From Shimia aestuarii (GTDB lineage: Bacteria > Pseudomonadota > Alphaproteobacteria > Rhodobacterales > Rhodobacteraceae), in NCBI RefSeq assembly GCF_022814865.1, contig NZ_JAKVRD010000015.1, positions 24,543 through 88,542 of the forward strand: DNA of 64,000 bases, in the 5' to 3' direction. The notes under the pieces were generated by a model. It worked only from the letters and a program-made list of their open reading frames with translations. It made no database searches and was not told where the DNA came from. Positions 8,777 through 17,637 of this stretch are shown here, one piece after another (positions within the stretch are counted from its first letter, which is position 1; every line of letters starts with the position of its first letter). Made by a program: the position numbers and the translations under genes.

Positions 8777-9830
8777 TCTCGAAGCCCATCTCGCGGCGCG
8801 GATTCGGGCGGGCGGGCCGCTGCGCGTCTCGGAATTCATGGCCGAGGCGCTATTAAATCCGACGCATGGCTATTACACGACGCGCGATCCCCTTGGCGCC
8901 GCTGGCGACTTCACCACTGCGCCGGAAATCTCGCAGATGTTCGGCGAGATGATCGGCCTCTGCCTCGCGCAAAGCTGGCTCGACCAAGGACGTCCGGAGC
9001 GGTTTGCTCTGGCCGAGCTTGGACCCGGTCGCGGTACACTCATGGCCGATATCCTACGCGCGACCCGCGCTGCGCCGGGATTCACGGAAGCGGCCACGCT
9101 CCACCTTGTCGAGGCCTCTCCGCCCCTGCGCGCGGCACAACGCGCCACGCTCGGGGAGGAGGTCACATGGCATGACAGCATCGACACCCTTCCCGAGGAC
9201 AGAGCGCTTTTCCTCGTTGCGAACGAGTTTTTTGATGCGCTACCGATCCGGCAATTCCTGCGCAGTGGACCGGGGTGGCGTGAGCGTCTGGTCGGCCTGG
9301 AGGATGAAAGCCTGCGGTTCGGTCTTGGCGATCTTCTGGCGCAGCCCGCGCTGCACCACCGTCTCGCGGATACGCAAGAGGGCGATCTTGTGGAAATCTG
9401 CCCGCAAGCAGCGCCGATCATGGCCGCCATAGGGACACGAATCGAAGCACATGGCGGCGTGGGGATCGTAATCGACTATGGCGACTGGCGCTCTCTCGGC
9501 GACACGCTACAGGCGATGCGCGCGCATGAAAAAGTCGCTCCACTTGAGGCGCCCGGTACGGCGGACCTTACGGCGCATGTGGATTTCGAGGCGCTCGCCA
9601 ACGCCACGCCCTCGGCCCATAGCCGACTGACGCCGCAGGGCGTTTTCCTTGAACGGCTCGGGATCACGGCCCGCGCCCAAGCGCTCGCCAAGGGACTCAG
9701 CGGGGCGGCGCTTGAAAGCCATATCGCCGCACATCGCCGCTTGACGCACCCGGAGGAAATGGGAAACCTGTTCAAAACGCTGGCGGTCTATCCGACAGAC
9801 GCAACCCCGCCCCCCGGATTCGAGGCCTGA
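8769..9830 (+). CDS. Class I SAM-dependent methyltransferase, MidA/NDUFAF7 family
   Basis: A 353-residue protein of the DUF185 family, whose mitochondrial member NDUFAF7 methylates an arginine of complex I. Visible are the family start [34 protein letters not shown], the SAM-binding [14 protein letters not shown] and the acidic [14 protein letters not shown]. The ATG at 8769 overlaps the end of lgt by 8 bases; the upstream frame to 8730 is ignored because it would overlap lgt further. By homology it may act on the respiratory NADH dehydrogenase, which is inference. Confidence 0.87.
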   Translation: MSDLEAHLAARIRAGGPLRVSEFMAEALLNPTHGYYTTRDPLGAAGDFTTAPEISQMFGEMIGLCLAQSWLDQGRPERFALAELGPGRGTLMADILRATRAAPGFTEAATLHLVEASPPLRAAQRATLGEEVTWHDSIDTLPEDRALFLVANEFFDALPIRQFLRSGPGWRERLVGLEDESLRFGLGDLLAQPALHHRLADTQEGDLVEICPQAAPIMAAIGTRIEAHGGVGIVIDYGDWRSLGDTLQAMRAHEKVAPLEAPGTADLTAHVDFEALANATPSAHSRLTPQGVFLERLGITARAQALAKGLSGAALESHIAAHRRLTHPEEMGNLFKTLAVYPTDATPPPGFEA

Positions 9831-10585
9831 TGCTTGAAATCGTGACATCCGATCGCCTGACGCCTTTGCGGCATGGCTTTTTTACCCGCAAGGGCGGAGC
9901 CTCTTCGGGTGTGTTCTCGGGATTGAACTGTGGTGCCGGGTCGTCGGATCAATCTGAGATCGTGCGTATCAATCGGGGCCGGGTTGCGGGCGCAATGGAC
10001 GTCGCACCGGAGCACCTTGTTTCTGTGCACCAGACCCATTCCAGCGATGTCGTCACGGTTGACGGCCCGCTTCAAGATCCACGCCCAGAAGCAGACGCAA
10101 TGGTCACCAAGACACCGGGTGTCGTTCTGGCCGTGTTGACCGCCGATTGTCAGCCAGTGCTTTTCGCAGACCACGAGGCGGGCGTTATCGGGGCCGCACA
10201 TGCCGGATGGCGCGGCGCGCTTGGTGGCATCCTCGAGGCGACGCTTGATGCGATGGAGGCCCTTGGCGCCAAGCGGGACCAGACCGCCGCCGTGATCGGT
10301 CCGTCGATCAGCCAGCGCGCCTATCAGGTTGGTCCGGAGTTCATGGATGACTTCCTCCTAGAAGACGTTGAGAACAGCCGCTTCTTCGCAGGCGATGGCG
10401 GCGAGAAGATGCTCTTCGATCTTCAGGGCTATGGTCTACACCGGCTGCGGAAGGCAGGGGTCGGGACGGCGGAATGGACCCGCCACTGTACCTATTCGGA
10501 TCCAGCGCGGTTCTTCTCTTATCGCCGCGCGACCCATGCCGGCGAGGCGGATTACGGGCGTCTCATCTCGACCATCCGTCTCTGA
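9830..10585 (+). CDS. pgeF: Purine nucleoside phosphorylase YfiH/PgeF family (former laccase-domain protein)
   Basis: A 251-residue protein of the multicopper-polyphenol-oxidase-like YfiH family. Its zinc-binding and active-site elements are visible: HQTHSSDVV, the Cys in LTADCQPVLF and the His of HAGWRGALGG. Family members cleave purine nucleosides and correct peptidoglycan precursors. The start shares a base with the preceding stop (TGATG at 9828-9832), so translation is coupled. A 7-base inverted repeat (10614-10620 with 10640-10646) follows the gene without a T-run. Confidence 0.88.
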   Translation: MLEIVTSDRLTPLRHGFFTRKGGASSGVFSGLNCGAGSSDQSEIVRINRGRVAGAMDVAPEHLVSVHQTHSSDVVTVDGPLQDPRPEADAMVTKTPGVVLAVLTADCQPVLFADHEAGVIGAAHAGWRGALGGILEATLDAMEALGAKRDQTAAVIGPSISQRAYQVGPEFMDDFLLEDVENSRFFAGDGGEKMLFDLQGYGLHRLRKAGVGTAEWTRHCTYSDPARFFSYRRATHAGEADYGRLISTIRL

Positions 10586-10748
10586 GCGCGGGACGACCCA
10601 CCTGCCCCGAAAAGAACCGGGCATTTTCCTAAAATCAGACCGGTTCCGCCCCATCCCTGCCCCATTTCGGGACGACATTGGTTTCAATCAAGAAACCAAG
10701 AAACAATGCGGGCGAGACAGCCCGGGTTCGGAACGAAGGAGAAAACAA

Positions 10749-10892
10749 ATGGCAGGCAAAACACGCTTTATCAAATCCATCACGGCAAGCGCGAAAACCG
10801 ACGTTCCGGCCATGCCGTGGGCACGTGGCGCGCGCCGAGCGGCTTTCATTGCCAAGCGCACCGCAGGCGAGCTCGAAGTCAAAGCGGCTTAA
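10749..10892 (+). CDS. Small basic conserved protein, 47 residues
   Basis: A short gene with a strong ribosome site (AGGAG, eight bases before the ATG) and its own terminator. The product is very basic (MAGKTRFIKSITASAKTD, then PWARGARRAAFIAKR) with an MPW motif in the middle. I recall similar small proteins beside pgeF or trxB in related genera, but no function is known to me. The charge suggests binding of nucleic acid or of an acidic surface, which is only inference. Confidence 0.75.
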   Translation: MAGKTRFIKSITASAKTDVPAMPWARGARRAAFIAKRTAGELEVKAA

Positions 10893-10914
10893 GTCATACA
10901 GGCAGCACAACGAA

Positions 10915-10953
10915 AAAGGCCGCGTCCGGACGATCCGGGCGCGGCCTTTGCAA
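10915..10953. terminator. Bidirectional terminator between the 47-residue gene and lrp
   Basis: AAAGGCCGCG at 10917-10926 pairs with CGCGGCCTTT at 10942-10951, with an inner TCCGG/CCGG extension. The A-run on the left and T-run on the right serve both convergent genes. Confidence 0.8.
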
Positions 10954-10969
10954 TTCAGGGATCAGAAGA

Positions 10970-11470
10970 TCAGGCGTCGCGACTCAGGCGGTCTTCGAGC
11001 ACATCGAACGGTACGCCCGGTTCATCCTTGGCACCACGGATCACCAACGAGGTTTTCACACTCGCCACATTGTCCGCCTTGAGCAGGTCTTCGGTGAGAA
11101 AGCTCTGGAAGGTCGATAGGTCCGGGGCGACGCATTTGAGGATGAAATCCACTTCGCCATTCAACATGTGACACTCGCGCACGAGCGACCAGTTGCGGCA
11201 GCGCTCTTCAAAGGTGGCGAGGTCCGCCTCGGCCTGGCTTACGAGGCCAACCATGGCAAAGACCTGCACTTCGAAACCGAGTTCACGTGCGTCTACGTCG
11301 GCGTGATAGCCGCGGATGAACCCCGCCTCTTCAAGCGTGCGCACGCGGCGCAGACAGGGCGGAGCCGAGATTCCGACGCGCTTGGCCAGTTCGACATTTG
11401 TCATGCGGCCATCGGCCTGCAGTTCGGCCAGGATTTTACGATCTATCGGATCGAGCCGTGTTCCGGGCAT
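10970..11470 (-). CDS. Lrp/AsnC-family transcriptional regulator
   Basis: A 166-residue regulator with an N-terminal helix-turn-helix (LDPIDRKILAELQADGRMTN to GFIRGYHADVD) and a C-terminal ligand-binding RAM/ACT-like domain. These proteins assemble as octamers and respond to amino acids. It is transcribed divergently from trxB with a 214-base gap, an arrangement I associate with this family of bacteria, so control of itself and of trxB is plausible. Confidence 0.9.
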   Translation of the reverse strand: MPGTRLDPIDRKILAELQADGRMTNVELAKRVGISAPPCLRRVRTLEEAGFIRGYHADVDARELGFEVQVFAMVGLVSQAEADLATFEERCRNWSLVRECHMLNGEVDFILKCVAPDLSTFQSFLTEDLLKADNVASVKTSLVIRGAKDEPGVPFDVLEDRLSRDA

Positions 11471-11522
11471 GAAGTTTCTCTCGCTGTCAGATTTTCGGTT
11501 CTTATACCACCGCCCGGCGCAC

Positions 11523-11565
11523 GCGCAATATTATTTCACGCAGGCGCAAGATCATTTTATTGTGC
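11523..11565. promoter_or_regulatory. AT-rich imperfect inverted repeat between lrp and trxB
   Basis: GCGCAATA at 11523-11530 is matched 27 bases later by TATTGTGC at 11558-11565 (7 of 8 bases complementary). The stretch between and around them is the AT-richest part of the divergent promoter gap. Lrp proteins favour AT-rich inverted sites, so this is a candidate operator. Confidence 0.3.
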
Positions 11566-11666
11566 TTCGCCTGACCGCCCAACATTTGACCGGCGCGAAT
11601 TTGCGACGCCATCGGGGTTTTCGCCGGTGGTTCGGATCGCTATATCCTTTCGGCAACCCAGTTTGA

Positions 11667-12629
<963 letters not shown>

Positions 12630-12636
12630 ACCAACA

Positions 12637-12663
12637 GGGGCCGCGCAACGGCCGCGCGGCCCC
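12637..12663 (+). terminator. GC hairpin after trxB
   Basis: A perfect 10-base stem GGGGCCGCGC/GCGCGGCCCC with a 7-base loop lies 8 bases after the trxB stop. No T-run follows, so it is terminator-like rather than a certain intrinsic terminator. Confidence 0.5.
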
Positions 12664-12723
12664 GGCCTCTGGTCAGAAAAGACCGATTTTCCCCTGCGCC
12701 GGGCGCACATGGGCGCATCTCCC

Positions 12724-12797
12724 AGCCCTCTTCCCTCCGTTAGAGACAACATTCCGATCCCGCCCACGGCCCGAGACATGCGTGTCTCTTGAGGGCT
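12724..12797 (+). promoter_or_regulatory. Nested inverted repeats in the sat/cysC leader
   Basis: The 291-base gap before the sulfate-activation gene holds a palindrome-like GAGACATGCGTGTCTC (12773-12788, 6-base arms, 4-base centre). It is enclosed at the right by GAGGGCT (12791-12797), which is complementary to AGCCCTC at 12724-12730. It could be a leader RNA fold or, for the inner 16-mer, a dimeric regulator site. Confidence 0.35.
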
Positions 12798-12920
12798 CGC
12801 AAACGGCTGTGATAATCATGCCACGTTGGTGGATTCCCTAAAAATGCCGTGATTTCTTCTTTTCTGCGCCTGCGAGATATGCAATGCGTTCATCCGTGAA
12901 CACATCTCGAGTCCCAGACC

Positions 12921-14999
12921 ATGGCCTTGACCACCGCGACATCCAAACCGGAAGAGCAAGATCAGCTCTTTCGCCTCCTGCGCCAGCTTGACCTTGCGCC
13001 GGAAGCCTCGCAGCGAGTCACGGCAGCGGCGCTTGGCATATCGCTTGGCCGCCTCAACGCTCAGCTTCGCACAGCTGCCGAGACTGGTTTGATCAGGATT
13101 TCCGAACGTTCCGGGCCGGACAAGCGACAACGCTTTGCCTATGCGCTCACCGCGCGTGGCGCTGCGGAGAAACTCCGCCTGACCGACCAGTTCCTCGCCC
13201 GCAAATTCGACGAATACGACGCACTCCACGCCGAATTGACCGGCACGACCAGTGGCCCTTCCCCGTTCAAGTACAGGACAAAACTCATGCAGAACAATCT
13301 CGCGCCCATCCCCGAACTCTACGTGTCCTACGAGAGCTCGCAGAAACTCAAAGTCGAAGCCGCCGATCTCGTCAGCCATGACCTGACGCCGCGCCAGATC
13401 TGTGATCTGGAGCTTCTGATGAATGGCGGGTTCAACCCGCTGAAAGGCTTCCTGTCAGAAGAAGACTACGACAGCGTCGTCGAAAATATGCGCCTCGCGG
13501 ATGGCTCGCTCTGGCCCATGCCGATCACGCTCGACGTGTCCGAAGACTTTGCCGAGTCGCTCGAGCTTGGTCAGGATATCGCATTGCGCGATCAAGAAGG
13601 CGTCATCCTCGGCACCATGACCGTGACCGACCGTTGGACCCCGAACAAATCGCGCGAAGCCGAGAAGGTCTTTGGCGCCGACGACGAAGCGCACCCTGCC
13701 GTCAACTACCTGCTCAATCAGGCTGGCAAGGTCTATCTCGGCGGCCCGGTCACCGGCATCCAGCAGCCCGTCCACTATGACTTCCGCGCCCGTCGCGACA
13801 CGCCGAACGAACTGCGCGCCTATTTCCGCAAACTCGGCTGGCGCAAGGTCGTGGCCTTCCAGACCCGCAACCCGCTGCACCGTGCGCACCAGGAACTCAC
13901 CTTCCGCGCCGCGAAAGAAGCGCAAGCCAACCTTCTCATCCATCCGGTTGTCGGCATGACCAAACCGGGCGACGTGGATCACTTCACCCGCGTGCGCTGC
14001 TACGAGGCGGTACTCGACAAGTATCCGGGTTCGACCACGACCATGTCGCTCCTCAACCTCGCCATGCGCATGGCAGGCCCGCGCGAGGCGGTCTGGCACG
14101 GCCTGATCCGCAAGAACCACGGCTGCACCCACTTTATCGTTGGCCGCGACCACGCAGGCCCCGGCAAGAACTCGGCAGGCGAAGATTTCTACGGCCCCTA
14201 TGACGCGCAAGACCTGTTCCGCCAGCATCAGGAAGAGATCGGCATCGAAATGGTCGATTTCAAACACATGGTCTATGTGCAGGAACGCGCCCAGTACGAA
14301 GCCATCGACGAGATCGCGGACAAGGATGACGTGACCATCCTCAACATCTCGGGCACCGAACTGCGTCGCCGCCTGTCGGAAGGCCTCGAAATCCCCGATT
14401 GGTTCTCTTTCCCCGAGGTGGTCGAAGAGCTTCGTAAGACCAAGCCGCCGCGTTCGCAGCAGGGCTTTACCGTGTTCTTCACCGGCTTCTCCGGGTCCGG
14501 CAAGTCGACCATCGCCAACGCGCTCATGGTCAAGCTGATGGAGATGGGGGGCCGTCCGGTGACGCTTCTCGATGGGGATATCGTGCGCAAGAACCTCTCG
14601 AGCGAGCTTGGCTTCTCGAAGGAACACCGCGATCTCAACATCCGCCGCATCGGCTATGTCGCTTCGGAGATCACGAAGAATGGCGGCATCGCCATCTGTG
14701 CCCCGATCGCGCCCTACGCCACCACGCGTCGCGCGGTGCGCGAAGATGTCGAACAGTTCGGTGCCTTCATCGAGGTCCATGTCGCGACCTCCATCGAAGA
14801 ATGCGAACGCCGCGACCGCAAGGGCCTCTACAAGCTCGCCCGCGAAGGCAAGATCAAGGAATTCACCGGGATTTCCGATCCCTATGACGTTCCCGCCAAC
14901 CCCGAGCTGAGCGTCGAAACCGAAAATGTCGACGTCGACAACTGCGCGCATCAGGTGATCCTCAAGCTCGAAAGCATGGGCCTCATCGCGGCGCAGTGA
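12921..14999 (+). CDS. Winged-helix domain fused to sulfate adenylyltransferase / adenylylsulfate kinase
   Basis: An uninterrupted 692-codon frame. Residues about 10-110 resemble a MarR-like winged helix of the type annotated as EPS-associated (SQRVTAAALGISLGRLN, FAYALTARGAAEKLRLT). Residues about 123-500 are ATP sulfurylase with QTRNPLHRAH (314-323) and GRDHAGPGKN (408-417). Residues about 515-692 are APS kinase with P-loop GFSGSGKST (522-530). Together the enzymes turn sulfate into PAPS for sulfation or assimilation. The usual two-domain protein would begin at the ATG at 13287 (residue 123), which has AGGA nine bases upstream, whereas the first ATG at 12921 has only a weak site. So either a real fusion or two overlapping products are made; the enzyme assignment is firm. 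Confidence 0.9.
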   Translation: MALTTATSKPEEQDQLFRLLRQLDLAPEASQRVTAAALGISLGRLNAQLRTAAETGLIRISERSGPDKRQRFAYALTARGAAEKLRLTDQFLARKFDEYDALHAELTGTTSGPSPFKYRTKLMQNNLAPIPELYVSYESSQKLKVEAADLVSHDLTPRQICDLELLMNGGFNPLKGFLSEEDYDSVVENMRLADGSLWPMPITLDVSEDFAESLELGQDIALRDQEGVILGTMTVTDRWTPNKSREAEKVFGADDEAHPAVNYLLNQAGKVYLGGPVTGIQQPVHYDFRARRDTPNELRAYFRKLGWRKVVAFQTRNPLHRAHQELTFRAAKEAQANLLIHPVVGMTKPGDVDHFTRVRCYEAVLDKYPGSTTTMSLLNLAMRMAGPREAVWHGLIRKNHGCTHFIVGRDHAGPGKNSAGEDFYGPYDAQDLFRQHQEEIGIEMVDFKHMVYVQERAQYEAIDEIADKDDVTILNISGTELRRRLSEGLEIPDWFSFPEVVEELRKTKPPRSQQGFTVFFTGFSGSGKSTIANALMVKLMEMGGRPVTLLDGDIVRKNLSSELGFSKEHRDLNIRRIGYVASEITKNGGIAICAPIAPYATTRRAVREDVEQFGAFIEVHVATSIEECERRDRKGLYKLAREGKIKEFTGISDPYDVPANPELSVETENVDVDNCAHQVILKLESMGLIAAQ

Positions 15000-15019
15000 T
15001 CCCTGCGACTTCACGAATC

Positions 15020-15054
15020 AAAAGGGCCGTCCTTCGGGGCGGCCCTTTTCTTTT
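15020..15054. terminator. Strong terminator after sat/cysC
   Basis: A 13-base arm AAAAGGGCCGTCC (15020-15032) pairs with GGGCGGCCCTTTT (15037-15049) around a TTCG tetraloop, followed by CTTTT. The A-run on the other side also serves the leftward glycosyltransferase gene. Confidence 0.9.
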
Positions 15055-15062
15055 GGGGAGGG

Positions 15063-15929
15063 TCAACTTGACGCGAGAACGGCCTCGGCAGCGCGGGTTT
15101 CGAGATCGCCCCAGTGGGCCGCCTTTTCCTTGATCGCACGCAACGCCGGCAGCTTCTTGGCAAAGAGGGTCTCATCCGCCGAGCGGATCGCCTCGTGCAG
15201 CTCGGCCGCACTCTTGCAGAGGATCATCCCCTCTGCATCCATGAAGCGTCCGATATTGGGACAGCCCCAGTAAATCGGCACGCATTCGCAGAGGATCGCA
15301 TCGACAAGTTTCTCGGTAAAGTAGTTGGGCTCGCGCACGTTCTCGATGATGACCGAAAAGCGATAGGGGGCAAGGCCATCAGATTTGCGATCAAAGGGCT
15401 TATAACCGCGCCCCATGACATCCAGCGCGATATCTGCCTGCGCGGCCCATTCCACGATGTCGTGGCGCAACACATGCCCTTCGAGATCACGCTTGGACGA
15501 GGCAATCAGCGAGATGTTGGCACGTTTGGTCGTGTCGAGGTCGCGCCATTCGGGCACCCAAGTGCTCCCGAATGGAAAGAAAAGCCCGTTTGGGATCGTG
15601 GCAAGGAAATCCTCCTGTGCCGAGAGCACCCGGAAGAACCGGCGATGCGACCAGCGCAGGTGGCGGAAGTGGCGCGCTTGAACGGCTTGCGGCTCGACCA
15701 CCATCATGGAAACCTTCGCGGGCGTTCCAAAAGAGGGGCGGAAATGCACGCTCCCCTTGGGATAGATGACAAGGTGATCGTCCTGCCCCATATCGCGGAG
15801 CGTCTTGCCACGCAAACGGTCAGGTTGCCCCAGCGGCCAGTTCAGCGCATCGAGCGAAAAGCGCCCCGGACGCGCGCCGAGTTTGGTCCCATAGGGTAAA
15901 ACCGCGACTGCGGGGGCGTGCTTGGTCAT
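15063..15929 (-). CDS. Glycosyltransferase family 10 (alpha-1,3-fucosyltransferase-like)
   Basis: A 288-residue protein whose C-terminal half holds the GT10 hallmark: FSVIIENVREPNYFTEKLVD followed by CECVPIYWG. This is the GDP-sugar binding region of alpha-1,3-fucosyltransferases. The N-terminal half is less conserved, as usual. No signal peptide or membrane helix is visible, so it would act in the cytoplasm on a lipid-linked or LPS acceptor. It stands alone, with no other surface-sugar gene nearby, beside the PAPS-forming gene. Confidence 0.8.
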   Translation of the reverse strand: MTKHAPAVAVLPYGTKLGARPGRFSLDALNWPLGQPDRLRGKTLRDMGQDDHLVIYPKGSVHFRPSFGTPAKVSMMVVEPQAVQARHFRHLRWSHRRFFRVLSAQEDFLATIPNGLFFPFGSTWVPEWRDLDTTKRANISLIASSKRDLEGHVLRHDIVEWAAQADIALDVMGRGYKPFDRKSDGLAPYRFSVIIENVREPNYFTEKLVDAILCECVPIYWGCPNIGRFMDAEGMILCKSAAELHEAIRSADETLFAKKLPALRAIKEKAAHWGDLETRAAEAVLASS

Positions 15930-16025
15930 CCTGGTCTTCCTTGGGCCTCATCCGGGCGATCGGAAAACAGCAGTGACCTCTCTGCGCGCAGAGTGCAAGC
16001 CCCGAGGCCTGCACCCACGCAAGGC

Positions 16026-16253
16026 TTAGTGCACCGCCACGGGTGCGAAATCGTTTTGACGCGCGAGAACAAAGGCAAGGTTGCGCTCTTTCACAAGCGC
16101 GAGGCGTTCGCCATCGGCGGAATGCACGGCATAGAGCACCTCTGCGCCTTCGGCTTGATCGCGGACTTCTTCGGGAAGATCGTCCACCGCGACTTCGCGG
16201 ACATAGACAATCCGGTTCTGATCTTCTTGGCCAAAATCGTATTCGGTATACAT
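16026..16253 (-). CDS. DUF1150 family protein
   Basis: A 75-residue acidic protein of an alphaproteobacterial family without known function. Typical features are RIVYVREVAVDDLPEEV and the ending LALVKERNLAFVLARQND. It begins 2 bases after the hsp20 stop, so the two are cotranscribed. The constant pairing with a small heat-shock protein suggests a stress role, which is inference. Confidence 0.85.
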   Translation of the reverse strand: MYTEYDFGQEDQNRIVYVREVAVDDLPEEVRDQAEGAEVLYAVHSADGERLALVKERNLAFVLARQNDFAPVAVH

Positions 16254-16255
16254 GG

Positions 16256-16669
16256 TTACTTCGTCCTGATCTCTATGGTTTGTACAACGGTTTCCGGCCG
16301 GGTGCGGCTCAGGTCTACGTGTAGCAATCCGTTTTCCATGATGGCGTCGCCCACCTCCACGCCATCGGCGAGCACGAAGCTGCGCTGAAACTGGCGGGCG
16401 GCGATTCCGCGATGCAGGAAGATGCGGCCATCGTCGTCATCCTGTTGGCGGCCCCGGATCACGAGTTGGCGGTCTTCCACGGTGATCGACAGGTCTGCTT
16501 CGCTAAAGCCGGCCACTGCCAGCGTGATGCGATAGGAGAAATCCGAAGTTTGTTCGATATTGTAGGGCGGATAGCCTTCGTTGCCCGATTTTGCGGTGCG
16601 TTCCAAGAGGCGTTCCAGTTGCTCGAACCCGAGCATGTTCGGGTAGGCATTGAGAGTCAGTTTGCTCAT
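16256..16669 (-). CDS. Small heat-shock protein, Hsp20/alpha-crystallin family
   Basis: A 137-residue ATP-independent holdase. The alpha-crystallin domain spans about residues 30-130 (FSYRITLAVAGFSEADLSIT to GLLHVDLSRTRPE), starting after NIEQTSD as in IbpA-type proteins. The frame can be read from 16774, but the ATG at 16669 (MSKLTLNAYPN) has AGGA eight bases upstream and matches family starts. A heat-shock-type promoter lies about 60 bases upstream. Confidence 0.9.
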   Translation of the reverse strand: MSKLTLNAYPNMLGFEQLERLLERTAKSGNEGYPPYNIEQTSDFSYRITLAVAGFSEADLSITVEDRQLVIRGRQQDDDDGRIFLHRGIAARQFQRSFVLADGVEVGDAIMENGLLHVDLSRTRPETVVQTIEIRTK

Positions 16670-16730
16670 CGACACGTCCTTGCGTAAGCGACAGTCCAGA
16701 ACAGGCCCCGTTATGGCGACCCGTTCAGGT

Positions 16731-16761
16731 AAATATGGGAAAGCCGCGCGAGGACTGCAAG
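16731..16761 (-). promoter_or_regulatory. Candidate RpoH (sigma-32-like) promoter of hsp20
   Basis: On the minus strand CTTGCA (16761-16756), a 16-base spacer and CCCATATTT (16739-16731) resemble the heat-shock consensus CTTGAA and CCCCATNT. The distance to the hsp20 start is about 60 bases. Confidence 0.5.
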
Positions 16762-16824
16762 GGCTTTGCAGCAAGGATGCTATTCGCTATGTTAGAGGCC
16801 TGACGAGTCTCAGGAAATCCGAAG

Positions 16825-17049
16825 ATGAACGCCCCCCGTGATCTGTCCATGAAAACCGATGACGTGTTGCGTGTGGAGCTGGAAGTCTTCCGGCAGGAAC
16901 ACCGCGACCTCGACGAGGCGATTCATGCCCTGAGTGAACGCGGCACGGGCGATCAGTTGACGATCCAGCGGCTGAAGAAACAGAAACTTCGCCTCAAGGA
17001 TATCATCTCGCAGATCGAGGACCGCCTGACCCCCGATATCATCGCCTGA
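16825..17049 (+). CDS. YdcH/DUF465 family protein
   Basis: A 74-residue, almost wholly helical charged protein with the DUF465 pattern FRQEHRDLDEAIHAL and LKKQKLRLKDIISQIE. It probably forms a short antiparallel helical hairpin; function unknown. The ATG at 16825 has AGGA nine bases upstream; a second ATG lies at 16849. It is divergent from hsp20 and about 100 bases before purE. Confidence 0.85.
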   Translation: MNAPRDLSMKTDDVLRVELEVFRQEHRDLDEAIHALSERGTGDQLTIQRLKKQKLRLKDIISQIEDRLTPDIIA

Positions 17050-17148
17050 TCCCGGACCGGAGCGCGCCATGACGGTTTCTTGCCCTGTTGCATTGCGCCG
17101 CGCGCCGCATCGTCTATAAACCCTGTTTTCAAGGCGTCAGAGGCAGAA

Positions 17149-17637
17149 ATGAGCGACATAGAAGTTGGAATCATCATGGGGAGCCAATCGGACTGGCCGA
17201 CCATGAAACTCGCAGCCGATATTCTCGATGAACTTGGCATCGCTTACGAGGCCAAGATCGTCTCGGCGCACCGCACGCCGGACCGGCTTTGGTCCTATGG
17301 CAAGGAGGCCGCGGGCCGCGGTCTCAAGGTCATCATCGCCGGTGCGGGCGGCGCGGCGCACCTTCCGGGCATGATGGCCTCCAAGACCCGTGTGCCGGTC
17401 GTCGGCGTGCCGGTCCAGACCAAGGCGCTTTCCGGTGTCGACAGCCTTTATTCCATCGTCCAGATGCCCAAGGGCTTTCCGGTCGCGACCATGGCAATCG
17501 GTGCGGCGGGCGCGGCCAATGCCGGGTTGATGGCCGCGGGTATTCTCGCCACCTCCGATCCCGCCCTCGCAGAGCGCCTTGATGCGTGGCGCGAGGCCCT
17601 TTCCGCTTCTATTCCCGACGAGCCGCAAGATGACTGA
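17149..17637 (+). CDS. purE: N5-carboxyaminoimidazole ribonucleotide mutase
   Basis: A 162-residue class I PurE, which moves the carboxyl group from N5 to C4 in purine synthesis. The phosphate-binding start [13 protein letters not shown], the SAHRTPDRL active-site loop and [11 protein letters not shown] are present. The ATG at 17149 (MSDIEVGII) gives family length; the upstream extension to 17080 is not family-like. It overlaps purK by 8 bases. Confidence 0.94.
   Translation: MSDIEVGIIMGSQSDWPTMKLAADILDELGIAYEAKIVSAHRTPDRLWSYGKEAAGRGLKVIIAGAGGAAHLPGMMASKTRVPVVGVPVQTKALSGVDSLYSIVQMPKGFPVATMAIGAAGAANAGLMAAGILATSDPALAERLDAWREALSASIPDEPQDD

Noticed and set aside
13455..15014. 519-codon minus-strand frame opposite sat/cysC
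   Set aside because: Antisense shadow of a firmly identified enzyme, crosses the terminator.
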